The notes under the pieces: generated by a model
Databases searched by the model: none
The model's input: only the letters and a program-made list of their open reading frames with translations
Told to the model about the DNA's origin: nothing
Translations under genes and position numbers: made by a program
Part shown: positions 1 to 9,650 of the stretch, one piece after another
Position numbering within the stretch: position 1 is the first letter of the stretch
Layout: each line of letters begins with the position of its first letter
DNA from: Flemingiibacterium sp964603455
GTDB taxonomy: Bacteria > Bacillota > Clostridia > Oscillospirales > CAG-272
DNA length: 64,000 nucleotides
Assembly: GCA_964603455.1 (NCBI GenBank)
Contig: CAZRVL010000004.1
Span: 3,611-67,610, forward strand
Direction of reading: 5' to 3'

Positions 1-880
1 TTCCGGGTACTCCCTCACGAAGCCGTCTTACAGTCTCGCGAATGAGCGACCCGTCACCGTGACGATTCATCTTCTTAAGTATCTTGTCCGAAATATGCTG
101 TATCGGAAGGTCTATATATTTGCATATGCGCGGATTCTCACGGATGGTCTCTATAAGCTCATCGGTTATCTTGTCCGGATAGCAGTAGAGTACCCTTATC
201 CACGGTATCGAGGTTTCCTCGGTTATGCGGTTGAGAAGCTCGGCTAATTTATATTCTCCGTACAGATCAAGTCCATAGCGCGTGGTATCCTGAGCTATTA
301 CACACAGCTCTTTCACGCCGAGTTCTTCAAGGCTTTTTGCCTCTTCGATAAGTTCTTCCATCGGACGTGAACGGAATTTTCCGCGTATTCCAGGAATAGC
401 ACAGTAGGTACAACGGTTATCACAGCCCTCTGCAACCTTTAAATACGCAAAATACTCCGGAGTGGTAACTATTCTCTCGCCGCCGAGCTTTACAGTATTC
501 TTGTCTTCGAAATCGCTGAAGCGTTTGCCTTCAGCAGCTGCCTTGACCGCTTTTACGATATTGTGTATACTGCCGACACCGAGAACGGCATCGACCTCAG
601 GAAGCTCATCAAATATCGCCTCACGGTATCTTTCAGCAAGGCATCCGGTGACAACTATACCCTTAAGATTCCTGTTCTTCTTAAGCCAACCGATGTCGAT
701 TATATTGTCAATAGATTCCTGCTTTGCGCTTTCGATGAAAGCACAGGTGTTGATAACGATAACATCCGCTTCAATATCCTCGGAAACTATCTCAAAGCCT
801 TCTTCATGGAGTTCATGCAGCATGACCTCGGTATCGAGCTGATTCTTCGGACATCCGAGCGAAACAAATCCAACCTTCAT
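1..880 (-). CDS. rimO: Ribosomal protein S12 methylthiotransferase RimO (5' part, cut by window edge)
   Basis: A radical-SAM methylthiotransferase that modifies an aspartate of ribosomal protein S12. Reading from the ATG at 880, the protein starts MKVGFVSLGCPKNQLD, the RimO/MiaB-type N-terminal UPF0004 domain. About residue 150 the radical-SAM cluster motif CDNRCTYC is visible, followed by GIRGKFRSRP. About 293 of the usual ~440 residues are present; the rest of the radical-SAM barrel and the TRAM domain lie beyond the left edge. The LGCPKN start distinguishes RimO from MiaB, which acts on tRNA. The gene follows recX at a 24-bp gap, so it is probably the last or next-to-last gene of a recA-recX-rimO unit. 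Confidence 0.93.
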   Translation of the reverse strand, partial: MKVGFVSLGCPKNQLDTEVMLHELHEEGFEIVSEDIEADVIVINTCAFIESAKQESIDNIIDIGWLKKNRNLKGIVVTGCLAERYREAIFDELPEVDAVLGVGSIHNIVKAVKAAAEGKRFSDFEDKNTVKLGGERIVTTPEYFAYLKVAEGCDNRCTYCAIPGIRGKFRSRPMEELIEEAKSLEELGVKELCVIAQDTTRYGLDLYGEYKLAELLNRITEETSIPWIRVLYCYPDKITDELIETIRENPRICKYIDLPIQHISDKILKKMNRHGDGSLIRETVRRLREGVPG

Positions 881-904
881 AAAATATACCAATTCCTTTT
901 TCAA

Positions 905-1576
905 TTAATACTCTTCCTCGATCCTTCTGAGTATTCGCCTTACCGAATCAGGCGAATACCCATATCTGAAAAATGAAGAAATTATCTTTTCACGGTATTT
1001 TCTACCGTCAATGCTCGAATCGAGCCGTGAAATATCGATTTTCCTGCGAACTGTCCTTTCAAGTATCTCGTCAAAATCAAATTCGCAGAAAATATCATCA
1101 AGCTCATCCGAAATAATCTCACCTGAAATCCCTTTTTTTATAAGCTCCTGCTTTATTCTTGAAGGACCGTATCCCTTTGCGATCAGCTGCTCAACTATAT
1201 GCTTAAGCTGCCGTCTTTCATCGACAAGTCCGAGCTGTTCAACATATTCCGCCGCCGATTCGGATATTTCCCTGTCGAATCCGCGTTGCCTCAGCTTTTC
1301 ACAGAGCCGCTTTTTTGAATTATCACCGTAAGACAGAATATCAAATGCCTTCTTGACCGCTTTCCAAAGCCTTGAATCATATTCAAGCTCATCAAATTGC
1401 TCGCAGCTCAGCGCATACGGCAATTCACCACCGGCTATGTTTCCGATTTCAAAAAGCATTCGTGAATCGACCGTAAGCATTCGTTCTTCTATATTCTCAC
1501 CATTCGTCAGCTTTACGGTCAAAACGACCTCATCTCCGCCGCGCCGTCCTTCAAGAGCAGTTATGGATATTTCCAT
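905..1576 (-). CDS. recX: Recombination regulatory protein RecX
   Basis: RecX binds RecA filaments and modulates their growth. The protein is about 223 residues and has the three-helix RecX repeats: a segment around residues 80-120 (ILSYGDNSKKRLCEKLRQRG, then a DERRQ stretch), and a second around 130-165 (AKGYGPSRIKQELIKKGIS). The start overlaps the recA stop: an ATG at 1576 shares one base with TGA, and a GTG one codon earlier (1579) is an alternative start. The tight coupling to recA, the classic RecX partner, supports the assignment. The N-terminal ~75 residues are a poorly conserved extension, as is usual in Firmicutes RecX. Confidence 0.9.
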   Translation of the reverse strand: MEISITALEGRRGGDEVVLTVKLTNGENIEERMLTVDSRMLFEIGNIAGGELPYALSCEQFDELEYDSRLWKAVKKAFDILSYGDNSKKRLCEKLRQRGFDREISESAAEYVEQLGLVDERRQLKHIVEQLIAKGYGPSRIKQELIKKGISGEIISDELDDIFCEFDFDEILERTVRRKIDISRLDSSIDGRKYREKIISSFFRYGYSPDSVRRILRRIEEEY

Positions 1577-2733
1577 CACTCATCCGAGCCGCTGTCTTCA
1601 TCGGACAGCAGACGAATGTTGAGCTCCTCTTCATCGGGATCCTCAAGCTCCTCCTCGTCCTCTTCACCGTCACTGTCGTAATTGTTGCTCATTAGAGTTT
1701 CGACTTCATCGCGCTTTGCACGTATCTTCTCGGCAAGTTCATCGAGCAGCGTGGGATGCGACTCAATGTACTTCTTAGCATTTTCCTTGCCCTGCGCAAT
1801 GCGCTGACCTTCATATGAGAACCACGAGCCGCTCTTTGTGATAAAGCCGAGCTCGATTCCAATATCAACGATTTCACCAGATTTTGCAATTCCCTTGCCG
1901 TAGATAATATCAAATTCCGCGGTCTTGAAGGGAGGTGCGACTTTGTTCTTTACGATCTTGCACTTTACGTGGTTTCCATAGACCTCGCTGCCCTCCTTGA
2001 GTTGTTCCGCACGTCTTATCTCAATTCGAACAGACGCATAGAACTTCAAAGCACGACCGCCAGGAGTGGTCTCGGGATTTCCGTACATAACTCCGATCTT
2101 CTCACGCAGCTGGTTTATAAATATTATAACACAGTTCGACTTTGCGACCGCACCTGACAGCTTTTTAAGAGCCTGAGACATAAGTCTCGCCTGAAGTCCG
2201 ACATGAGACGATGCCATATCCCCTTCTATCTCCTGCTGAGTGACAAGTGCTGCGACCGAGTCAACTACAACGACATCTATAGCTCCGGAACGTATCAGAG
2301 CCTCGGCAATGTCAAGTGCCTGCTCACCGCTCGAAGGCTGTGAAACGAGAAGACGGTCAATATCGACACCGAGTGCCTTTGCATAAACCGGATCGAGCGC
2401 ATTCTCAACATCGATATATGCAGCCTCTCCGCCGGTCTTTTGAGTTTCGGCTACGACATGGAGAGCAACAGTAGTTTTACCCGAGGATTCAGGACCATAT
2501 ATCTCCACTATCCTTCCACGCGGAACACCGCCGATGCCGAGTGCAAGGTCAAGCGTCAGCGATCCAGTGGATATAGCATTTATCTCCATCGCAGGTGCTT
2601 CTCCCATACGCATTATAGTTCCCTTACCGAAATCCTTTTCTATCTGTCCGATCGCACCTTCAATAGCTTTGCGCTTTTCATCTCTGTCAACGATCTGAGA
2701 CGGAACAGGCTTGCTTTGTCCTTTAGCTTTCAT
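1576..2733 (-). CDS. recA: Recombinase A
   Basis: The DNA-dependent ATPase of homologous recombination and SOS induction. It is 385 residues with Walker A GPESSGKTT at about 80-88, Walker B VVVVDSVAAL near 160, the MAW/L1 region EGDMASSHVGLQARLMSQALKK in pieces, L2 FINQLREKIGVMYGNPETTPGG, and a very acidic C-terminal tail from about residue 350, as in other RecA proteins. An ideal Shine-Dalgarno AAGGAGG precedes the ATG. No clear LexA box was seen in the 50 bp upstream. It is the first gene before recX and rimO and sits only a few kb from gyrA and oriC; recA is usually farther from the origin in Firmicutes. Confidence 0.98.
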   Translation of the reverse strand: MKAKGQSKPVPSQIVDRDEKRKAIEGAIGQIEKDFGKGTIMRMGEAPAMEINAISTGSLTLDLALGIGGVPRGRIVEIYGPESSGKTTVALHVVAETQKTGGEAAYIDVENALDPVYAKALGVDIDRLLVSQPSSGEQALDIAEALIRSGAIDVVVVDSVAALVTQQEIEGDMASSHVGLQARLMSQALKKLSGAVAKSNCVIIFINQLREKIGVMYGNPETTPGGRALKFYASVRIEIRRAEQLKEGSEVYGNHVKCKIVKNKVAPPFKTAEFDIIYGKGIAKSGEIVDIGIELGFITKSGSWFSYEGQRIAQGKENAKKYIESHPTLLDELAEKIRAKRDEVETLMSNNYDSDGEEDEEELEDPDEEELNIRLLSDEDSGSDE

Positions 2734-2786
2734 AATATGCCTCCTTGTATTTTGTCAGGATGTACCAGACATTTTTTTAAATATTT

Positions 2787-3323
2787 TCAATATATCGAGC
2801 TGTCAAATTTCCAAACGCCGTTTTCCTTCTGCATGGTGACTTCGAGTACGTCATCGCCCGAGCTTACCGCCACCTTGGCTTTGAATCGGTTTTGCTTGAC
2901 TATCTCAATGCTTTCGAGATCAAATTCGCGCTGTTCGCCGAAATCCGCCGTCACCTCGGGGTTTACATACAGCTTTCCGCCAATCTCCAAATATTTAGCA
3001 TCTATCGCACCCTCGTCAGCCGATACTCCTTCAAAAGCCGTATTTGAAAGAACCTTTATATAGCTCTCGGAAAAGACTTCGCTCATCGCCGATTTAAGAT
3101 CTGCAACAGACTGATACCTGCTGTCAGTAACAAGATAATATCCGTTGCTTTCTTCGAGCATCGAGCGTTCTATTTCATTGCCGTAGATCACCGAATAAAG
3201 CTCACGTGCCTTCGGTTCAAGCTCACGAACCGCTGTGATAAGCTCCTCGGAATCGTATTTTTGACAAGATACCAAACACAGTAAGAGCGAGAATGTCAGT
3301 ATAAAGCAGATAAACCTTTTCAT
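2787..3323 (-). CDS. Putative lipoprotein of unknown function
   Basis: 178 residues. A lipoprotein signal peptide is clear: MKRF followed by a hydrophobic stretch and a lipobox LVSC with the cysteine near residue 20, so the mature protein is probably lipid-anchored on the outer face of the membrane. The rest is a soluble mixed domain rich in Glu and Ser, ending in a segment (VTMQKENGVWKFDSSIY) that resembles the last strand of small NTF2/SnoaL-like or DUF-type secreted domains; this is only an impression. It lies 12 bp downstream of gyrA in the same orientation and could be co-transcribed with it. I do not recognise the family. Confidence 0.7.
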   Translation of the reverse strand: MKRFICFILTFSLLLCLVSCQKYDSEELITAVRELEPKARELYSVIYGNEIERSMLEESNGYYLVTDSRYQSVADLKSAMSEVFSESYIKVLSNTAFEGVSADEGAIDAKYLEIGGKLYVNPEVTADFGEQREFDLESIEIVKQNRFKAKVAVSSGDDVLEVTMQKENGVWKFDSSIY

Positions 3324-3335
3324 CCCGCCCCTCCT

Positions 3336-5906
3336 TTAAATATCGCGGTCTTCAGGCTCTTCCTGAATATCCACAATATCATCGTCATCAAAAACAAGCT
3401 CTTCGGTCTCGTTTGAAATATTCTCATCCTTCTCGGCTTCGGAGAGCTGCGCATCGGTCTCTTCTTCATTTTCGACCTTTGCAAAATTTACGAGTATCGC
3501 GCCCTCCGCGAGCTTCATAGCAATAACTCCTCCGGCACTTCTTCCGTAGAAGGGTATCTCGGATACCGGTGTACGGATTATAGTACCGTCATTTGTGATC
3601 ATGAGAATATCATCTGTATCCGATACCGCAGAAATTCCGGCAAGCTTTCCGGTGCGTTCACCGATTCCGTGGCACATAACACCCTTTACACCTCTGCTGT
3701 GAGCCGAGAAATTATCAAATCTGCATCTCTTTCCGAAACCGCCCTCGGTTATCGTAAGCAGCGATTTTTCATCGTCAACAACAGCGCATCCGACAACAAA
3801 ATCACCATCCGAAAGTGTGATTCCTTTAACGCCGCGTGCAGTTCTTCCCATAGGACGAACTTCCTTTTCGGAAAATCTCGCAGACATTCCATCGTGTGTG
3901 GCTATTATTACCTCTTCATTTCCGGTCGTATGCTTCACATACTGAAGTTCATCGCCGTCATCAAGACATATAGCGATCTTTCCGCCCTTGCGCTGATATT
4001 CAAATTCCGAAAGCAAAGTCTTCTTGACTATTCCGCCGCGTGTCACCATAAACAGATATTCATCAGCGGTAAATTCCTTGACAGCGATCGCCGCAGTTAT
4101 CTTTTCGCCCGATTCGAGCTCAAGGATATTAACTATATTCGATCCCTTTGCAGTCCTTCCCGCCTCAGGTATCTGATATGCCTTCATGGTATGGACTTTT
4201 CCCGTGTTGGTGAAGAACATTATGAGCGAATGACTGTTCGCGACCATAACATTTTCAACATAGTCCTCTTCCTTTGTTGACATACCGATTATACCCTTGC
4301 CTCCGCGCCTCTGAGCCGAATAGGTATCAGCCGGCTGACGCTTAATATATCCGGCATGTGTCATAGTTATAACACAGGCATGACGTTCGATAAGATCTTC
4401 ATACACGATGTCATCCTCAGCCGCAACAAGCTCTGTTCGTCTCGGATCGCTGAACTTATCCTTTATCGCGAGCATCTCGTTCTTTATGATCTCTTTGATC
4501 TTGCCCTCATCGGCAAGTATCGCAGTAAGCTCCGCAATAGTCTCAGCCAGCTTTGCAAGTCTCTCCTCGATCTTCTTTCTTTCAAGACCTGAAAGACGAC
4601 CCAAGGTCATCTCAACTATCGCCTGTGCCTGTATGTCATCAAGACCGAAACGCTCTATCAATTTTGCCTTAGCGTCCGGAATGGAAGCCGATCTCTTTAT
4701 AGTCTCGATAACTTCGTCTATATTGTCGATAGCGATCTTCAAGCCCTCTAATATGTGAGCCTCACGCTTTGCCTTTTCAAGATCGAACTTTACACGGCGG
4801 GTGATAACATCTTCCTGATGAGCCACATAATATTCGAGTATCTGCTTTAAGTTCAGAACCTTCGGTACATTGTTGACAAGAGCCAACATATTTATCGCAC
4901 AGGTATCCTGAAGCTGAGTATACTTGTAGAGCTGATTCAGGATTATCTGTCCGTTGGCATCACGGCGATAGTCTATGACTATGCGCATTCCGTCTCGTCC
5001 GGATTCATCGCGTATTGCAGTTATGCCCTCTATGCGCTTATCACGCACAAGTCCTGCCATTGCCTCTATGAGCATACTCTTGTTGACTTGATACGGTATC
5101 TCGGTAACGATGATCCTGTGCTTATCTTCCTCTATTTCGCACTTCGAGCGAACCATCACACGTCCGCGTCCGGTAGAATAAGCCTCATATATTCCGTTCG
5201 AGCCGTATATAGTCGCAGCGGTCGGGAAATCCGGTCCCTTTATGAACTGCATAAGATCCTTTATCGAGCAGTCCGGATTTTCCATAAGATATATAGCACC
5301 GTCTATTACCTCTCCCAAATTGTGAGGAGGGATATTGGTAGCCATACCGACCGCAATACCGATAGAACCATTCACCAAAAGATTCGGGAATCTCGCCGGA
5401 AGCACCGAGGGCTCATCTCGGCTGTTGTCAAAGTTCGGTACGAAATCAACAACATCCTTGTCAATATCGGACATCATATCGTTTGAAAGCTTTGCAAGTC
5501 TCGCCTCTGTATAACGGTATGCAGCCGCAGGGTCTCCATCGACCGAACCGAAGTTTCCCTGTCCCTCTACAAGCGGATACCTCATCGAGAAATCCTGCGC
5601 AAGTCTTACCATCGAATCATAGACCGCCGAGTCACCGTGCGGATGGTATCTACCAAGCACATTACCGACAGTCGTCGCCGATTTTCTGAATCCCTTGTCA
5701 TAGGTCAGATGATCCTCATACATAGCATAAAGTATACGTCGATGAACAGGCTTGAGTCCGTCTCTGACATCGGGCAGCGCACGCGACATGATAACGCTCA
5801 TAGAATAAGCTATGAATGAAGTCTCGACCTCATGCTTCATCTCTATACCGACAATTTTTTGATTGGGGTAGGAGATGTCTTCGTTTTTGTCATTCTTGTG
5901 TTCCAT
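3336..5906 (-). CDS. gyrA: DNA gyrase subunit A
   Basis: The breakage-reunion subunit of gyrase, 856 residues. The winged-helix/tower domain begins at SYSMSVIMSRALPDVRDGLKPVHRR-type sequence (about residues 33-58); the catalytic tyrosine is in AAAYRYTEARL (about residue 130). The quinolone-determining region reads HPHGDSAVYDSM, with the Ser and Asp that correspond to the usual sensitive residues of E. coli (S83, D87). The GyrA-box QRRGGKGI (about 540) in the C-terminal beta-pinwheel identifies it as gyrase rather than ParC. The acidic tail (ELVFDDDDIVDIQEEPE) is long. Shine-Dalgarno GAGG precedes the ATG. It follows gyrB at a 281-bp gap, so it may have its own promoter. Confidence 0.97.
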   Translation of the reverse strand: MEHKNDKNEDISYPNQKIVGIEMKHEVETSFIAYSMSVIMSRALPDVRDGLKPVHRRILYAMYEDHLTYDKGFRKSATTVGNVLGRYHPHGDSAVYDSMVRLAQDFSMRYPLVEGQGNFGSVDGDPAAAYRYTEARLAKLSNDMMSDIDKDVVDFVPNFDNSRDEPSVLPARFPNLLVNGSIGIAVGMATNIPPHNLGEVIDGAIYLMENPDCSIKDLMQFIKGPDFPTAATIYGSNGIYEAYSTGRGRVMVRSKCEIEEDKHRIIVTEIPYQVNKSMLIEAMAGLVRDKRIEGITAIRDESGRDGMRIVIDYRRDANGQIILNQLYKYTQLQDTCAINMLALVNNVPKVLNLKQILEYYVAHQEDVITRRVKFDLEKAKREAHILEGLKIAIDNIDEVIETIKRSASIPDAKAKLIERFGLDDIQAQAIVEMTLGRLSGLERKKIEERLAKLAETIAELTAILADEGKIKEIIKNEMLAIKDKFSDPRRTELVAAEDDIVYEDLIERHACVITMTHAGYIKRQPADTYSAQRRGGKGIIGMSTKEEDYVENVMVANSHSLIMFFTNTGKVHTMKAYQIPEAGRTAKGSNIVNILELESGEKITAAIAVKEFTADEYLFMVTRGGIVKKTLLSEFEYQRKGGKIAICLDDGDELQYVKHTTGNEEVIIATHDGMSARFSEKEVRPMGRTARGVKGITLSDGDFVVGCAVVDDEKSLLTITEGGFGKRCRFDNFSAHSRGVKGVMCHGIGERTGKLAGISAVSDTDDILMITNDGTIIRTPVSEIPFYGRSAGGVIAMKLAEGAILVNFAKVENEEETDAQLSEAEKDENISNETEELVFDDDDIVDIQEEPEDRDI

Positions 5907-6187
5907 TTTTACCTCGTTTGTTTTTGAGGTTGTGAATTATCGCTCCACATTTTAACAACCGTTAAAACAATTAAGAATTTTACCACAGGCATATGTAAAG
6001 CTCTGTGGAAATTAAAGCTTTATCTTTTCACAACCAGTTCTTAGGCTTATAAAGCCGAAATGCTTATATGTCAGCAACAGCAAATTAAGGTGTTATATTA
6101 AAGTTTTACACAGCCTTTTTAACAATCTGTGCAAAACTTTAATAATTCTCCGAATATGTTAAAATATCCTTGAAAACCCTCTCAAAA
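5907..6187. other. gyrB-gyrA intergenic region with several inverted repeats
   Basis: No gene. The 281 bp are AT-rich and hold four inverted repeats: 5951-5968 (TTTTAAC-AACC-GTTAAAA), about 5980-6014 (CCACAG / CTGTGG arms), 6052-6064 (GGCTT-ATA-AAGCC) and 6098-6142 (16-bp arms TTAAAGTTTTACACAG / CTGTGCAAAACTTTAA with one mismatch). The last lies just after the gyrB stop, so it may end or process the gyrB message; the others lie in the gyrA leader. No textbook -35/-10 pair for gyrA was obvious. Confidence 0.55.
6098..6142 (-). terminator. Possible gyrB 3' hairpin
   Basis: Arms of 16 bp with a single A/C mismatch and a 13-nt loop, 45 bp after the gyrB stop. The outer base pairs are A/T-rich (TTAAAG...CTTTAA) but no uninterrupted U-tract follows on the minus strand, so it is a weak terminator candidate or a processing/stability hairpin. 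Confidence 0.4.
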
Positions 6188-8140
6188 TCAAATGTCAAGA
6201 TCTGTTGCATATACCGCATTTTGCTCGATAAACTCACGCCGTGGCTCGACCTTATCACCCATCAGTATCGAAAACGTAGCATCGCAGGCTACAGCATCCT
6301 CCATTGTTACCTTCAAAAGCGTTCTGGTCTCGGGATTCATAGTCGTCTCCCAAAGTTGCTCAGGGTTCATCTCACCAAGACCCTTGTATCTGGAGGCTTC
6401 CGCACCGTTTCCGAGCTCTGCCATATAAGCATCCTTCTCAGCCGGCGTAAAAGCATATCTTGTCTGCTTTCCGCGTGTTATCTTGAAGAGCGGAGGCTGT
6501 GCCAAAAATACATGTCCGTCATCTATGAGCTGTCTCATATGCCTGAAAAGGAAGGTCAACAGCAGTATTCTGATATGCGAACCATCGACATCGGCATCCG
6601 CCATAAGGATTATCTTGCCGTATCTCAATTTGTTTATATCGAATTCATCGCCGATTCCGCAGCCAAGAGCCTGTATTATCGGTATGAGCGACTGATTTGA
6701 ATATACCTTGTCAAGACGAGTCTTTTCGACATTGAGCACCTTTCCGCGAAGCGGAAGTATCGCCTGGAACTTCGAATTTCGTCCGGACTTTGCAGAACCG
6801 CCTGCCGAATCTCCCTCGACCAGATAAAGCTCTGTGAGATCAACCCTTCTCTCCTGGCAGTCTGCAAGCTTTCCGGGAAGCGATGAATTTTCGAGCACAG
6901 ATTTACGATCACGCGCCAACTCACGCGCCTTGCGTGCCGCCTCACGCGCTCTCGAAGCAGCCAGAGTCTTTTCGAGTATCGCCTTTGCTGCGGAAGGATT
7001 TTCCTCAAGATATTCGCTCAGCTTCTCGGATACCATGCTGTAGACAAGTGTTCTCATATCCGAATTTCCAAGCTTTGCCTTAGTCTGCGATTCGAACTGC
7101 GCATCGGTCAGCTTAACGCTTATGACAGCACAAAGTCCCTCGCAGGTATCATCGCTCGTGAGATTCTTGTCATCGCCCTTTAAATAATTATGCTTTCTTG
7201 CATAATCGTTCATGACCTTAGTCAGTGAAGTTCTAAAACCGGTCTCGTGCGTGCCGCCTTCAATGGTGTGCATATTGTTTGCAAACGACATTATGTTCTC
7301 ATTGTAGCTGTCATTGTACTGCATAGCGACTTCCGCGATCGAATCGCCTTTTTCGCCGCGCATATATATGACATCCGGGTGTATCATAGCAAGTCTTCTG
7401 ACATTATTGAGATGCTCTACAAAGCTCTTTATTCCGCCTTCGTAGCAAAGCTCGACTTCCTTGTTTGGCTCTACTCCCTCAGGAAGTCCGAGCTGCTCAG
7501 GGGTTCGCTCGTCACGAAGGATGATCCTAACTCCTGCATTTAAAAACGCCTGCTCGCGAAGACGGTTCAGTATCGTTGCATAATCGAATACGGTCTCCTC
7601 AAAGATAGTCGGATCGGGCATAAAGCGAACATAAAGTCCATGCTTTCCGTTTGACGAGCCCTCATGAGTAAACGGACGTGCGACCTTTCCGCGTTCAAAG
7701 CGTTCTGTATAGCGTTCGCCCTCATAGCAGTTGTCTATCTCCATCCATTCGGAAAGTGCATTTACGACCGATGCTCCGACACCGTGAAGACCTCCGGCGA
7801 TCTTGTATCCGCCGCCACCGAATTTACCGCCGGCATGAAGCACGGTAAAGACCACCTCAAGTGTCGGTATCTTCATTTTGTGGTGCATCTGGCTTGGGAC
7901 ACCGCGTCCATCGTCCTGCACCGAAACGCTGTTATCAGCGTGAAGAGTTATGGTTATGGAATCGCAACAGCCTGCAAGTGCCTCGTCTATAGAGTTATCG
8001 ACTATCTCATAAACAAGGTGATGCAGTCCGCGTATAGACGTAGAACCGATATACATGCCGGGACGCTTGCGCACAGCTTCGAGTCCTTCGAGCACCTGTA
8101 TTTGATTCTCGTCATAAGTGTTGTTTATCTGTTCAGACAT
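6188..8140 (-). CDS. gyrB: DNA gyrase subunit B
   Basis: The ATPase subunit of gyrase, 650 residues. The GHKL ATPase domain shows the N box (EIVDNSIDEALAG), G1 (DDGRGVP) and G2 motifs (GLHGVGASVVNALS), followed by the transducer domain. The Toprim domain carries EGDSAGGSAKSGR (about residue 440) and the DADVDGSHIRILLLTF metal-binding segment (about 520). The C-terminus YKGLGEMNPEQLWETTM and the length are those of Gram-positive GyrB; the large Proteobacterial insert is absent. It is 98 bp downstream of remB and leads into gyrA, the common recF-remB-gyrB-gyrA order of Firmicutes. Confidence 0.97.
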   Translation of the reverse strand: MSEQINNTYDENQIQVLEGLEAVRKRPGMYIGSTSIRGLHHLVYEIVDNSIDEALAGCCDSITITLHADNSVSVQDDGRGVPSQMHHKMKIPTLEVVFTVLHAGGKFGGGGYKIAGGLHGVGASVVNALSEWMEIDNCYEGERYTERFERGKVARPFTHEGSSNGKHGLYVRFMPDPTIFEETVFDYATILNRLREQAFLNAGVRIILRDERTPEQLGLPEGVEPNKEVELCYEGGIKSFVEHLNNVRRLAMIHPDVIYMRGEKGDSIAEVAMQYNDSYNENIMSFANNMHTIEGGTHETGFRTSLTKVMNDYARKHNYLKGDDKNLTSDDTCEGLCAVISVKLTDAQFESQTKAKLGNSDMRTLVYSMVSEKLSEYLEENPSAAKAILEKTLAASRAREAARKARELARDRKSVLENSSLPGKLADCQERRVDLTELYLVEGDSAGGSAKSGRNSKFQAILPLRGKVLNVEKTRLDKVYSNQSLIPIIQALGCGIGDEFDINKLRYGKIILMADADVDGSHIRILLLTFLFRHMRQLIDDGHVFLAQPPLFKITRGKQTRYAFTPAEKDAYMAELGNGAEASRYKGLGEMNPEQLWETTMNPETRTLLKVTMEDAVACDATFSILMGDKVEPRREFIEQNAVYATDLDI

Positions 8141-8238
8141 TCAGTAATCCTTTCTTTGCAGTAAAAATAAGCTAATATCTTTACTGCTTTCTTTCTCCGA
8201 TAAGCGATCCTACAGTTCAAATAAGATCGCACCGTTTG

Positions 8239-8505
8239 TCATAGCTTTGGCTCCGCGATCTCATACAGAGCATCCGCACGCCCGGCAAGAGCCGCTGCCG
8301 AGATCTGTGAGACATACACATATCCGTCATCTGTAAGGATAAACGATTTCGGAATATCCTCCTTGACATTTATCATTCGTCCGTCTCTCTCCGCAGCGCG
8401 CAGAAAATTTTTTGTCGCAGCGGTCATAGTCGCCGTATCCATGTCAAATACTCCGACTACCGACCTTGTTCTGATCATTCTGTTGTTTCCGGCATGTATA
8501 TACAA
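8239..8505 (-). CDS. remB: RemB/YaaB-like regulator (DUF370)
   Basis: An 88-residue protein starting MYIHAGNNRMIRTRSVVGVFD, matching the DUF370 family (B. subtilis YaaB/RemB, extracellular matrix regulator B). RemA/RemB proteins form DNA-wrapping oligomers in Bacillus; the function in Clostridia is less studied. The position between recF and gyrB is the same as in B. subtilis and is strong support. It begins 5 bp after the recF stop, implying translational coupling. The internal STGD-type region here reads DIPKSFILTDDGYVYVSQIS, typical of the family's second half. Confidence 0.88.
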   Translation of the reverse strand: MYIHAGNNRMIRTRSVVGVFDMDTATMTAATKNFLRAAERDGRMINVKEDIPKSFILTDDGYVYVSQISAAALAGRADALYEIAEPKL

Positions 8506-8510
8506 AGCTC

Positions 8511-9650
8511 CTACTCCTTTGAAAAGCTAACGGCATTGCCTTTTTCGTATCTGCCGCCATCAACGCTTATAAATTCGGCATCTCCCCCAAACGGCGGCGG
8601 AGTACATGCAGTCATTATGACCTGTCTTTCTCCGAGTCTTGACAGCAAAAATCTCTGTCTTGCAGGATCGAGCTCAGACAAAACATCGTCAAAAAGAAAT
8701 ACCGGGTACTCTCCGGAGTATTCCTTTGAAATCTCTCCCTCTCCGAGCTTCATCGCAAGAGCAAGCGATCTCTGCTGCCCCTGTGAGGCGTACATACGCG
8801 CTTCACGGCCGTTAAGGAATATTTCGATGTCATCCTTGTGTGAGCCATAAAGCGATGCTCCTGCGGCGATCTCGCGTCCCACATTGGCATTCAGCGCTCT
8901 TTCATACGCTTCAAAAGCCTCATTCTCGGACAGCATATCGTTTTTAAGGCTGTTTTTAAATCTCAGCTCGGGGACTTCGTTTTTTTCACTTACCCCCGAA
9001 AGCTCCTCGAAAAACAGCTTGACTGATTTTTCCAGATCGGCTATATACCTTTTGCGTGTCGAATATATGAATGCCGCCTCACGCGCGAGCTGCTCCGAAT
9101 ATACCTCAAGCAGCGCACGTTCTCCGACACCCTCTCCGAGCTGCTTCAAGAGTGAGTTCCGCTGAGTCAATATCTTGTTGTGCCTTGTAAGAGCAGCGAG
9201 ATACATCGGTCTCAGCTGGCATATTGCTATATCCATGAACGAACGCCGCTCTGCCGGTCCGTCCTTGACTATCGACAAATGCTCGGGACAAAACAGCACA
9301 GCTCTGAAGACTCCGAGAAATTCGGCTATCCGCACCGACTGGACTCCGTTTTTGCGGCATTCGCGGCGTTTCCCGGATTCGGCAGAATATGCTTTAAAGC
9401 TTAGAAACTGTTCTCTTCTCGAATCGTTTATCGTAAGCTCGACCTCAAAGCTGTCCGCTCCGAATCTCACGAGCTCACGCTCTTTTGAGGTTCTAAAGCT
9501 CTTTCCAGCAGCCATCAGATAAATTCCCTCAAGAGCATTTGTTTTTCCCTGCGCATTATTTCCGAGGAAAACGTTCACACCCGGAGAAAAGCTCAACTCG
9601 GCATCACATATATTTCGGAAATCACGATATTTGACCCTTGAAACGATCAT
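8511..9650 (-). CDS. recF: DNA replication/repair protein RecF
   Basis: SMC-like ATPase that helps load RecA at gapped DNA. 379 residues: N-terminal Walker A GNNAQGKTN at about 31-39 after the beta-strand RDFRNICDAELSFSPGVNVFLG, the ABC signature YASQGQQRSLALAMKL near residue 290 and Walker B PVFLFDDVLSELD near 318. The start ATG at 9650 overlaps the dnaN stop by 4 bp. The small S4-domain gene yaaA that lies between dnaN and recF in Bacillus is absent here, so dnaN and recF are directly coupled. Confidence 0.96.
   Translation of the reverse strand: MIVSRVKYRDFRNICDAELSFSPGVNVFLGNNAQGKTNALEGIYLMAAGKSFRTSKERELVRFGADSFEVELTINDSRREQFLSFKAYSAESGKRRECRKNGVQSVRIAEFLGVFRAVLFCPEHLSIVKDGPAERRSFMDIAICQLRPMYLAALTRHNKILTQRNSLLKQLGEGVGERALLEVYSEQLAREAAFIYSTRKRYIADLEKSVKLFFEELSGVSEKNEVPELRFKNSLKNDMLSENEAFEAYERALNANVGREIAAGASLYGSHKDDIEIFLNGREARMYASQGQQRSLALAMKLGEGEISKEYSGEYPVFLFDDVLSELDPARQRFLLSRLGERQVIMTACTPPPFGGDAEFISVDGGRYEKGNAVSFSKE

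Noticed and set aside
2734..2786. LexA/SOS box upstream of recA
   Set aside because: No GAAC-N4-GTTC-type sequence is present in the short upstream region.
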